This document shows positions 6,458 to 13,379 of a stretch of 21,069 nucleotides of DNA, in pieces (within the stretch, counting starts at the first letter, position 1; each line of letters starts with the position of its first letter). Origin of the DNA: JAGXOF01 sp046545575 (lineage in GTDB: Bacteria; Chloroflexota; Dehalococcoidia; SZUA-161; SpSt-899); NCBI GenBank assembly GCA_046545575.1, contig JBKGZM010000032.1:1-21069 (forward strand). The letters run 5' to 3'. The position numbers and the translations under genes were made by a program. The notes beneath the pieces were generated by a model. It made no database searches. It saw only the letters and a list, made by a program, of their open reading frames with translations, and was not told the origin of the DNA.

Positions 6458-7768
6458 TTGAAAAAGAAGGTGTTTTCTGGTCTTATAGTTCTGACGTTAG
6501 TAGCGGCGTTCATACTCAGCGCTTGTACAACGACAGGAGGCCCAACTGAGCCAACGGAAACCGAGACAAGCCCTCCAACCAAAGATAAAATCGTGATTGG
6601 TGCGGCAAGGCCTATGTCCGGTGCAAATGCTCAGATCGCACAGGCGGCGTTTGACCCGATCATGGAGATGTGGCAGGAAGAGGTCAATGCTGAAGGTGGG
6701 ATATATGTGGAAGAGTATGGGAAGAAATTGCCCATAGAGTACAAAATATATGATGATAAAACTGATGTGGGCACGATGGTGAGGCTGACTGAGAAGCTGA
6801 TCGTGGAAGATAAGGTTGATATCCTTTTCCCTTCGTGCGGCACTGCTTTTATTTCCGCTCAAGCCCCTATAGCTAACAAGTACGGTTATGTTTTGCTCAC
6901 AGCTGAGGGTGGTGCTACGACTATGACAGAGGGACTTCCGGCCTTGCCCTACGTTTTTGTCTCCCTGCCTTATTCCGACAACTATCAGTTGCCGGTTCTG
7001 GCTGACATGCTGGCTGCACAAGGCGCGGAAACGGCTTATATAGTCTTTATCGGTGACCTCCACGGCATAGAGTACAACGGTGTAGCAAGTACCGAATTCG
7101 GCAGGGTAGGAATTGACATAGTTGCCAGTAAGAGCGTTCCCATCACTCAGGAGGACTTCTCCGTCATAATGAAGGATGCCAAGGCGGCTGATGCCGATGT
7201 CTTTTGTGCCTTTGGATATCCTCCTATAGTCTCAGGTTGTACCAAGGAGGCAATATCGATTGGCTTCAACCCGGATGCCTTTGTAGCTGGACCTGGAGGT
7301 AATTTCGGATATTATCCAGCTGCACTGGCTGGCGTTGAGGATCCCAGCGGAGTAAACGGGGTAACAGTTTTTGCCGCTGCGAACAGGAAAACGTCTCCTG
7401 AGTTTAAGGAATTGTATGATAAGCTTGAGGGTATGGAGAACGTCGGCGCTATGAATCTGGATTTCTGGGGGCATCCGTACTATGCTCCTATTGTGGAAAT
7501 CTGGCAGCAGGCTATTGAGGAGACCGGGACCCTTGACCAGGATACGCTAAGGGATTATATAGCTACAAACCATTTCGATACCATTTTGGGAGATACTTAT
7601 TTTGAGATCTTCGGTAATGGTGGTGGGCTTTTGGCCAAGGAAAGCCACCCAGGTGAAATTGGCCAGTGGCAAGACGGAGTTGTTGAGATTGTAGGCGGTG
7701 GTGACTGGCCTGCCACTACGCTTACCGGAGAGTTTATATATCCCAAGCCGGAGTGGCCAACGAAATAG
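6458..7768 (+). CDS. ABC transporter substrate-binding lipoprotein, LivJ/HAAT type (copy 2)
   Basis: A 436-residue paralogue of the first binding protein. The start is taken as TTG 6458 because AAGGAGG (6445-6451) lies six bases before it; a TTG further upstream at 6425 has no such site. The lipobox is ILSAC with Cys23, followed by a Thr/Glu/Pro linker. The mature domain begins KIVIGAARPMSG and shares with copy 1 the segments EVNAEGGIYVEEYGKKLPI, AEGGATT, SHPGEIGQWQ and a terminal IYPKPEW. Copy 1 is about 35 residues longer, mostly near the C-terminus. Divergence around the binding cleft suggests different ligands or affinities. A hairpin at 7792-7878 follows the stop codon. Confidence 0.9.
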   Translation: MKKKVFSGLIVLTLVAAFILSACTTTGGPTEPTETETSPPTKDKIVIGAARPMSGANAQIAQAAFDPIMEMWQEEVNAEGGIYVEEYGKKLPIEYKIYDDKTDVGTMVRLTEKLIVEDKVDILFPSCGTAFISAQAPIANKYGYVLLTAEGGATTMTEGLPALPYVFVSLPYSDNYQLPVLADMLAAQGAETAYIVFIGDLHGIEYNGVASTEFGRVGIDIVASKSVPITQEDFSVIMKDAKAADADVFCAFGYPPIVSGCTKEAISIGFNPDAFVAGPGGNFGYYPAALAGVEDPSGVNGVTVFAAANRKTSPEFKELYDKLEGMENVGAMNLDFWGHPYYAPIVEIWQQAIEETGTLDQDTLRDYIATNHFDTILGDTYFEIFGNGGGLLAKESHPGEIGQWQDGVVEIVGGGDWPATTLTGEFIYPKPEWPTK

Positions 7769-7791
7769 CAGGTTTAGTTTAGGGGTATTTA

Positions 7792-7878
7792 TGCAGGCTG
7801 TCTAAAGGGTGTAAAGACAATAATCTCAGGTCTTTGAAGAGGATTGGGGATTCTGCCTGCATCTTTAGACAGCCTGCA
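7792..7878 (+). promoter_or_regulatory. large intercistronic stem-loop between binding-protein gene and livH (copy 2)
   Basis: TGCAGGCTGTCTAAAG at 7792-7807 is the exact reverse complement of CTTTAGACAGCCTGCA at 7863-7878: a 16-bp perfect stem. Inside the 55-nt loop, AAAGAC (7813-7818) pairs with GTCTTT (7830-7835). A competing pairing also exists: ATGCAGGC (7791-7798) with GCCTGCAT (7855-7862). It occupies the same place as the stem-loop at 2630-2697 and shares the CAGGCTGYCTA core with two compensatory pair changes. Differential mRNA stability of the binding-protein message is the likeliest role; the competing pairing would also allow an attenuation-like switch. Confidence 0.75.
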
Positions 7879-7912
7879 GCATCCTTGGGTGTAAAGATAA
7901 AAGGTTATTCTT

Positions 7913-8794
7913 ATGCCTGAAGGTATTGTAGCTTTTCTGGATATCGTGATTGGTGGCCTACTAATGGGCGGCATCTATGCCCTGTTTGCTATGGGGCTTA
8001 GCCTGCAGTATGGGGTTGCCCGGGTGCTCAACATCGCTCACGGCGAATTCGTCATGCTCGGTGCTTTCGCTACCTTCACTCTTTACACTGCGTTTGGTAT
8101 TAACCCCTTGCTTACCCTTGTCATTGTCGGTCCGATCATATTTGTAATCGGTGCGCTAATTCACAGGACTCTGTTCACTCGCCTCAGGCTCTCGGCGCCG
8201 AACCCGGATGCCTATGAGGCCAGTTCTCTGTTGGCGTCTTTCGGACTCCTCTACATTATCCAAGACCTGGCTTTACTGGGGTGGGGTGCCGACATAAGGG
8301 GGTACGCGTATTTGAGCTTTGGGGTTGATTTGGGAGGGGGTGTGATATTTACCGCCAATCGCCTGGTTACCCTCGGCTTTGCCATAGGCTTGGGGTTAAT
8401 TTTCTATTTCTTTTTGGCGCGTTCACGCACAGGGAAGGCGATTCGGGCAGCTGCCCAGAGCCCCAAAATGGCTGGGCTTGTGGGAGTAAACATAAACTTT
8501 GTACTGGCTTTATGTTTTGGCCTTGGCGCTTTAATGGCTGCTTTATCCGGATCACTTATAAGCATTATGCATCCTATCAATCCAACTATGGGCATGCAAT
8601 ATACCATTATCGCCATCATTATCATCGTCTTGGGTGGGATGGGCAGTATCCCGGGTAGTTTTGTTGGGGGTATTATACTGGGTATCATTGGCACTTTAGT
8701 AACACATTATGAGCCCAGCTTGTCATTGGCTGCCTACTATCTTATCTTCATGGTCCTGCTTCTGGTGAGACCAAAAGGTATTTTTGGGAAGTAG
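7913..8794 (+). CDS. livH: branched-chain amino acid-type ABC transporter permease LivH (copy 2)
   Basis: A 293-residue membrane protein collinear with copy 1. It has the N-terminal GGLLMGGIYALFAMGLSLQYGVARVLNIAHGEFVMLGA signature, the coupling region ARSRTGKAIRAAAQSPKMAGLVGVN, the IIIVLGGMGSIPGSFVGG motif and the ending VRPKGIFGK. Hydrophobic segments account for most of its length. It is part of the pore of the second transporter. ATG 7913 has only a weak purine stretch (AAAAGG) upstream, as with livH copy 1, while livG and the corrinoid gene have stronger sites. It is separated from its binding-protein gene by the hairpin region and ends four bases before livM. Confidence 0.93.
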   Translation: MPEGIVAFLDIVIGGLLMGGIYALFAMGLSLQYGVARVLNIAHGEFVMLGAFATFTLYTAFGINPLLTLVIVGPIIFVIGALIHRTLFTRLRLSAPNPDAYEASSLLASFGLLYIIQDLALLGWGADIRGYAYLSFGVDLGGGVIFTANRLVTLGFAIGLGLIFYFFLARSRTGKAIRAAAQSPKMAGLVGVNINFVLALCFGLGALMAALSGSLISIMHPINPTMGMQYTIIAIIIIVLGGMGSIPGSFVGGIILGIIGTLVTHYEPSLSLAAYYLIFMVLLLVRPKGIFGK

Positions 8795-8798
8795 AGAT

Positions 8799-9764
8799 AT
8801 GGATATTTTGGGATTTATATCTAATAGAAGATTATTGGCCCCAGGGTTAGCTCTTTTAGTTTTGATCGCATTAGCTACTTTGCCCTTGTATGGTACGTTT
8901 TATGCTGTCATCCTGATAACAGCCATCTTGATGTATACCATCATCACGGTTAGCTGGGTTCTTTTTTGTGGTCCTACTGGTTATATGTCGCTGGCGACAG
9001 CTGCCTTCTTTGGGATTGGCATATACACTTCGGCTATATTACTGCCGAGCACAGGGGCGGTACTCCCACTCCTGGTTGTGGTTGCTCTCGGCGGTCTCCT
9101 CAGCTTCATAATCGCTCTTCCGATCGGTGCTATTACTTTGAGGCTAAAGGGCATATATTTTGCTATCTTCACTTTCGGGATGGTTGAGTTCATCAAACAG
9201 CTTGTCATTTTTTGGGAAATGACTGTGACTAGCACGCGTGGCAGATATGTTATGATGGTGGATAACGACACTATTTTTTATGTCATACTTGGCATCTTTG
9301 TGCTTCTAATGCTTACCACCTACTTTATCAAACACTCTAAATTTGGGCTAGCCTTGCAGAGTATCGGTGAGAATGAGGAAGCGGCAGCTCACCGAGGCGT
9401 CAATGTGACTCTTTTGAAAGTCATCACCTTTGCTATTAGCGCCTTCTTTATGGGGGCCACTGGAGCAATCATAGCCACAAGGTGGACATATATTGAGCCG
9501 TATATCGCATTCGATGCGCTCTTTTCCTTCCTGCCGGTTCTGATGGCTGTCTTTGGAGGCATGGGGCAGATTTATGGGCCTGTAATAGGCTCTGTTATCT
9601 TCGCCTACCTGGAAGAAATACTGCTAACCAAATTCCCCTATTACTATATGCTCATTTTTGGCGTTGTGCTGGTGGTCGTTATCCTATACATGCCAGGTGG
9701 AATAGCAGGGTTGGTGCAAAGGTTGTGGAGGCGGAGGCTTAGGGGGCAGCATGCGAATACTTGA
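8799..9764 (+). CDS. livM: branched-chain amino acid-type ABC transporter permease LivM (copy 2)
   Basis: A 321-residue membrane protein of the LivM family. It has FCGPTGYMSLATAAFFGIGIYTSAIL, the cytoplasmic SKFGLALQSIGENEEAAAHRGVN coupling stretch and VFGGMGQIYGPVIGS, all matching copy 1. An ATG at 8784 in the same frame overlaps livH by 11 bp. I prefer ATG 8799, four bases after the livH stop, because it gives MDILGFISNRRLL, nearly the same length as copy 1, and mirrors the tight livH-livM junction there. The 3' end overlaps livG by 14 bp, identical to operon 1. It pairs with LivH of the same operon to form the transmembrane channel. Confidence 0.92.
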   Translation: MDILGFISNRRLLAPGLALLVLIALATLPLYGTFYAVILITAILMYTIITVSWVLFCGPTGYMSLATAAFFGIGIYTSAILLPSTGAVLPLLVVVALGGLLSFIIALPIGAITLRLKGIYFAIFTFGMVEFIKQLVIFWEMTVTSTRGRYVMMVDNDTIFYVILGIFVLLMLTTYFIKHSKFGLALQSIGENEEAAAHRGVNVTLLKVITFAISAFFMGATGAIIATRWTYIEPYIAFDALFSFLPVLMAVFGGMGQIYGPVIGSVIFAYLEEILLTKFPYYYMLIFGVVLVVVILYMPGGIAGLVQRLWRRRLRGQHANT

Positions 9765-10467
9765 AGGTGAAAAGGTAAGCAAGTATTTTGGGGGACTGGC
9801 CGCGGTCTCAAACGTAGATTTCCATATTGATGAGGGGGAAATCTTTGGCCTGATTGGTCCCAACGGAGCAGGGAAGACGACGCTATTTAATCTGGTGTCA
9901 GGAGCTCTTGACCTTAAATCAGGGGTAATAAAATTCAGAAGCGAAGAGATCAGCGGCTTAAGTCCTTATCAGATTTGCAGGAGGGGAATAGCCAGAACAT
10001 TCCAGTCGGTTAAGATTTTCCCTAACATGTCTGTTCGAGAGAATGTATTGCTGGGGGACCTATTTGGTAATCCTCAGTCTGGAACATGGGTAGCCGATAG
10101 ATCAGTAGATGAGCTATTAGATTTTGTTGGTTTGTCGGGAATGGGTACGGTGCCAGCTGGAGATCTAACCCTGGTTAACCAGAAGCGTCTTGAGGTAGCT
10201 GCGGCTTTATCTGCTAAACCGGAGCTGGTGATGCTCGATGAGCTAATGGCCGGTCTAACTTCCACTGAGACAGCTGAGACTATGGAGTTGGTCGCCGATA
10301 TTCGGCGTAGAGGTATTACTGTTTTGATAATCGAACATGTCATGAAAGCAGTTATGGGGGTATGCGACCGGGTTATGGTGCTTCATCACGGTGAGAAGCT
10401 GGCCGAAGGAACGCCACAGGAGATTTCTACCAGCAAAAGAGTCATTGAGGTGTATTTAGGGGAGTAG
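9751..10467 (+). CDS. livG: ABC transporter ATP-binding protein LivG (copy 2)
   Basis: A 238-residue ATPase, the same length as copy 1 and identical at 25 of the first 30 residues. It has Walker A GPNGAGKTT, TFQSVKIFPNMSV around the Q-loop, Walker B LVMLDE, and IEHVMKAVMGVCDRVMVLHHGEK at the H-loop. As in copy 1 the ABC signature is LTLVNQKR rather than LSGGQ, and Walker B is followed by LMAGL, so both copies belong to the same LivG subclass. It starts inside the end of livM (14-bp overlap) and ends four bases before livF. It energises the second transporter with LivF. Confidence 0.93.
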   Translation: MRILEGEKVSKYFGGLAAVSNVDFHIDEGEIFGLIGPNGAGKTTLFNLVSGALDLKSGVIKFRSEEISGLSPYQICRRGIARTFQSVKIFPNMSVRENVLLGDLFGNPQSGTWVADRSVDELLDFVGLSGMGTVPAGDLTLVNQKRLEVAAALSAKPELVMLDELMAGLTSTETAETMELVADIRRRGITVLIIEHVMKAVMGVCDRVMVLHHGEKLAEGTPQEISTSKRVIEVYLGE

Positions 10468-10471
10468 ACTT

Positions 10472-11176
10472 ATGCTGGAACTTAAAGATTTAGATGCTTT
10501 TTACGGCAAGGTTCAGGCCCTACGGCGAGTCTCATTGAAAGTTGATGAGGCAGAAATAGTTGCCTTGGTTGGTGCCAATGGGGCCGGTAAGAGTACAGTA
10601 CTTAATACTGTTTCTGGTGTGATTCGTCCAGCCTCGGGTAGTGTTGAATTTTCGGGCAACAGGATAGATGCCTTGCCGCCTCACTCAATTGTGCGGTTGG
10701 GGCTTTCTCATATACCTGAAGGTAGAGAGATTTTTACTGAGATGACAGTGAATGAAAACCTGGAAATGGGGGCATATCCCCAAGATGCCTGGAAGGTTAG
10801 AAAAGAAACGGCTGAGCAGATTTATCAGCTTTTCCCCATATTAAAGGAAAGAGCGGGACAGTTAGCCAGGACATTGAGTGGTGGCGAACAGCAGATGTTA
10901 GCTATGGGCCGGGGTTTGATGTCGAGGCCAAAAATGTGTATGTTTGATGAGCCGTCCAGCGGCTTGGCACCGAGGGTGCTATTAGAACTTTTCCAAGTCG
11001 TAAAGTCGTTGCGTGATCAGGGGATTACCATTCTCCTAATAGAGCAAAATGTGAAGCATACCCTGGAGATAGCTGACCGGGCATATGTCCTGGAAAATGG
11101 GGAGATAGTTTTGGAAGGTACTGGTGATGAGCTTCTCCAGAGTGAGCATGTAAAGAAGGCTTATCTAGGACTGTGA
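10472..11176 (+). CDS. livF: ABC transporter ATP-binding protein LivF (copy 2)
   Basis: A 234-residue ATPase, identical in length to copy 1. Walker A is GANGAGKST, the signature is LSGGEQQMLAMGRG, Walker B is MCMFDEPSSGL, and the LivF-type IEQNVKHTLEIADRAYVLENG follows. The C-terminal GTGDELLQSEHVKKAYLGL nearly repeats copy 1. It lies four bases after livG. The next gene in the same direction, 91 bp on, encodes a corrinoid methyl-carrier protein with no clear terminator between. Transport and methyl transfer are therefore probably co-transcribed. Confidence 0.94.
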   Translation: MLELKDLDAFYGKVQALRRVSLKVDEAEIVALVGANGAGKSTVLNTVSGVIRPASGSVEFSGNRIDALPPHSIVRLGLSHIPEGREIFTEMTVNENLEMGAYPQDAWKVRKETAEQIYQLFPILKERAGQLARTLSGGEQQMLAMGRGLMSRPKMCMFDEPSSGLAPRVLLELFQVVKSLRDQGITILLIEQNVKHTLEIADRAYVLENGEIVLEGTGDELLQSEHVKKAYLGL

Positions 11177-11267
11177 TTTTAGGCTTGCCCTGAGTTAGTA
11201 ACAGACGCTATTCCCAACTGGGCAGAATGTGCAGTCGATAAATATTGATATAGGAGGTGTTTATAAC

Positions 11268-11900
11268 ATGGCTGAAGAACTCGTCACTGCATTGGCAGAG
11301 TTGAGGGAGGACGAAGCCCTCAAGAACGTCGAAAGCAGACTGAACTCAGGTGAAGACCCACTTAACATCCTGGACGAGGCCAGGAAGGGTGTGGGTATCG
11401 TAGGGGACCGCTTCGCCAGCGGTGAGTACTTTATCCCCGACCTGGTATACTCGGGCGAGATACTGAATGGGATAACCGACATGGTGAAACCCAAACTGAC
11501 GCAGTCAACCGAGCAGAAGCGTCTGGGCAAGGTCGTTTTTGGCACCGTGGCCGGTGACATCCACGACATCGGCAAGGATATCGTGTCCTTCATGCTCGAT
11601 GTTAATGGCTTTGAGGTATACGACCTTGGGATAGATGTCCCGGTACAGAGCTTCGTGGGCAAGATAAAGGAGACCGAGGCCCCCGTCGTTGGCTTGAGCG
11701 GTTTCTTAACGCTCGCATTTGACGCCATGAAGGAGACCGTCGATGCCATAGAGGCAGCCGGCCTGCGGGACAAAGTGAAGATCATGATCGGTGGCGGTCA
11801 GATCGATGATGAGATAAGGAAATATACCGGTGCCGATGCCTATGGCAAGGATGCTATGGCAGCGGTCTCGCTCTCCAAGCAGTGGATTGGCGCTGAGTAG
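11268..11900 (+). CDS. corrinoid (vitamin B12-binding) methyl-carrier protein, MtbC/MttC-like
   Basis: A 210-residue cytoplasmic protein with the two-part build of methyltransferase corrinoid subunits. An N-terminal helical cap (about residues 1-85: LNSGEDPLNILDEARKGV, GEYFIPDLVYSGEIL) is followed by a Rossmann-like B12 domain. The B12 motif is DIHDIGK at 97-103, with His99 as the predicted lower axial cobalt ligand. It continues with GLSGFLTLAFDAM and MIGGGQID, equivalent to the S-x-L and GG motifs. Such proteins carry a methyl group on cobalt between a substrate-specific methyltransferase and an acceptor-side methyltransferase. Start ATG 11268 follows AGGAGGTG (11252-11259); an upstream in-frame ATG at 11229 precedes this site and is unlikely. 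The UroD-family gene 34 bp downstream is its probable partner. No reductive activase is present in the window. Confidence 0.92.
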   Translation: MAEELVTALAELREDEALKNVESRLNSGEDPLNILDEARKGVGIVGDRFASGEYFIPDLVYSGEILNGITDMVKPKLTQSTEQKRLGKVVFGTVAGDIHDIGKDIVSFMLDVNGFEVYDLGIDVPVQSFVGKIKETEAPVVGLSGFLTLAFDAMKETVDAIEAAGLRDKVKIMIGGGQIDDEIRKYTGADAYGKDAMAAVSLSKQWIGAE

Positions 11901-11934
11901 AACCCTCCACAGAATATTCGCAGGAGGTTTAAAA

Positions 11935-13272
11935 ATGGAAAAGCAATGGGAAGAGATGTCAGCGGACGAAAAGCAGGAGGCGATGTTTGAATCATGGCTC
12001 TCGCCTCAAGGTGTAGAGTTTACCAATGCTGAAGCCGAGAAAGCATACAAGGAACGGGTAACCAGGTTCAAGGATGCCATCCAATTGAAGAAGAAGCCTG
12101 ACAGGGTTCCGATACTTCCAATGCTCAACTTTTTCCCTGCTTATCATTCCGGCATGACCGCCGAAGATCTTATGTATGATTACGATAAATTGTATACGGC
12201 GGTGAAAAAATATGTTATGGACTTTGACCCGGATGTGCATAGTGGCTTGGGGATCTGTGCTCCAGGGAGGGTCTTCGATATCCTCGACTACAAGTTATAT
12301 GCGTGGCCCGGCCATGGTGTCGCACCAGAACATGGTTATCAATGCATTGAGCGCGAATACATGGGCGCTGATGAATATGATGACCTAATCCAGGACCCTT
12401 CGTATTACTTCACGAGCACCTATTTCCCCCGTATATTTGGGACCTTGGATGCCTTTAAGATGTTGCCCAACTTTGCCAATGTTCAGGAACTCCCCTTCGT
12501 CGCTCCCAATATTATACCCTTCGGAATACCGGAGGTTCAGAATGCCTATAAAGCCCTTTTTGAAGCGGGCAACGAGGTGATGAGGTGGGCAGGATATGTT
12601 GGCAAATTCAATCAGGAGATGGCTGCTGCCGGATATCCCGCCTTTGGCGGGGGGTTTACGAAAGCGCCGTTTGATGTGATCGGCGATACCCTCAGAGGCA
12701 CCAGGGGGATAATGATGGACCTGTACCGGCGTCCTGACAAACTTCTCGAGGCCCTCGAGGCGATAACGCCTATGATGATTAAGATGGGAGTATCCGCGGC
12801 ACGTGGATCTGGAAGTCCTATAGTAATGATACCTCTTCACAAAGGCGCAGATGGTTTCCTATCGGATGAGCAGTTCAAGAAGTTCTACTGGCCCACCTTC
12901 AGGAAGGTCCTTATAGGTCTTATTGAGGAAGGTTGTGTTCCGTTTATGTTTGTTGAAGGGGGTTATAACTCGCGGTTAGAGGTGATTAGGGATATACCTA
13001 AGGGGAAGGTTATCTGGGGCTTTGACCAGACGGATATGGCCAAGGCGAAAGAGATACTGGGGGATGTGGCCTGCATCGGCGGCAATGTTCCCACTGCTCT
13101 TCTGAGCGCTGGTACTGTCGAGGGTGTGAAGGACAGAATTAAGGAACTTATCGACACCGCTGGCAAAGGCGGTGGATATATCCTGATGAATGGGGCTGCG
13201 CTGGATCATGCGAAGGAGGAGAATTTCAGGGCCATGATCGAGACTACTAAGGAGTATGGCGTATATAAATAG
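11935..13272 (+). CDS. UroD-family protein, probable corrinoid-dependent methyltransferase
   Basis: A 445-residue protein of the uroporphyrinogen decarboxylase / MtaA-MtbA superfamily, recognised from its C-terminal half: PKGKVIWGFDQTDMAKAKEILGD, IGGNVPTALLSAGTVEGVKD and the closing DHAKEENFRAMIETTKEYG. It is longer than true UroD (about 350 residues), with an extended, Met/Glu-rich N-terminus. Coupling to a corrinoid-protein gene argues for methyl transfer, not haem synthesis. The His-x-Cys zinc ligands of MtaA/MtbA are not seen: residues 340-342 read V-E-G in FVEGGYNSRLE, and the late glycine-cysteine motif is NGAALDH (419-425). Start ATG 11935 has AGGAGG at 11922-11927; an in-frame ATG at 11830 lies inside the corrinoid gene. 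The substrate is unknown. Family assignment is firm; the methyltransferase role is inference from context. Confidence 0.85.
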   Translation: MEKQWEEMSADEKQEAMFESWLSPQGVEFTNAEAEKAYKERVTRFKDAIQLKKKPDRVPILPMLNFFPAYHSGMTAEDLMYDYDKLYTAVKKYVMDFDPDVHSGLGICAPGRVFDILDYKLYAWPGHGVAPEHGYQCIEREYMGADEYDDLIQDPSYYFTSTYFPRIFGTLDAFKMLPNFANVQELPFVAPNIIPFGIPEVQNAYKALFEAGNEVMRWAGYVGKFNQEMAAAGYPAFGGGFTKAPFDVIGDTLRGTRGIMMDLYRRPDKLLEALEAITPMMIKMGVSAARGSGSPIVMIPLHKGADGFLSDEQFKKFYWPTFRKVLIGLIEEGCVPFMFVEGGYNSRLEVIRDIPKGKVIWGFDQTDMAKAKEILGDVACIGGNVPTALLSAGTVEGVKDRIKELIDTAGKGGGYILMNGAALDHAKEENFRAMIETTKEYGVYK

Positions 13273-13283
13273 ATGTGACGGGT

Positions 13284-13313
13284 TTGACATTAGAGTAGGA
13301 AAAGCGATATTTT
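13284..13313 (+). promoter_or_regulatory. candidate promoter for the aldehyde oxidoreductase gene
   Basis: A perfect -35 TTGACA (13284-13289) is followed after 18 nt by TATTTT (13308-13313), four of six bases of the -10 consensus. It lies 12 bp past the UroD-family stop codon and about 65 bp ahead of the next start. The -35 match and the shared 18-nt spacing support it; the -10 is imperfect. Confidence 0.5.
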
Positions 13314-13327
13314 AGCTATAGACATAT

Positions 13328-13344
13328 ACCACGCTTTGCGTGGT
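13328..13344 (+). other. leader hairpin before the aldehyde oxidoreductase gene
   Basis: ACCACGC (13328-13334) and GCGTGGT (13338-13344) form a perfect 7-bp stem with a TTT loop. No T-run follows, so it is not a standard terminator. It lies just downstream of the candidate -10 box, and would be at the very 5' end of the new transcript. It could stabilise the mRNA or be an operator. Confidence 0.45.
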
Positions 13345-13379
13345 TCTGAAGCAATAAACAACGAGTAAGGAGGAAACAC

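Noticed and set aside
11830..11934. Longer UroD-family protein starting at ATG 11830.
   Set aside because: The extension overlaps the end of the corrinoid gene, and ATG 11935 has a clear AGGAGG site.
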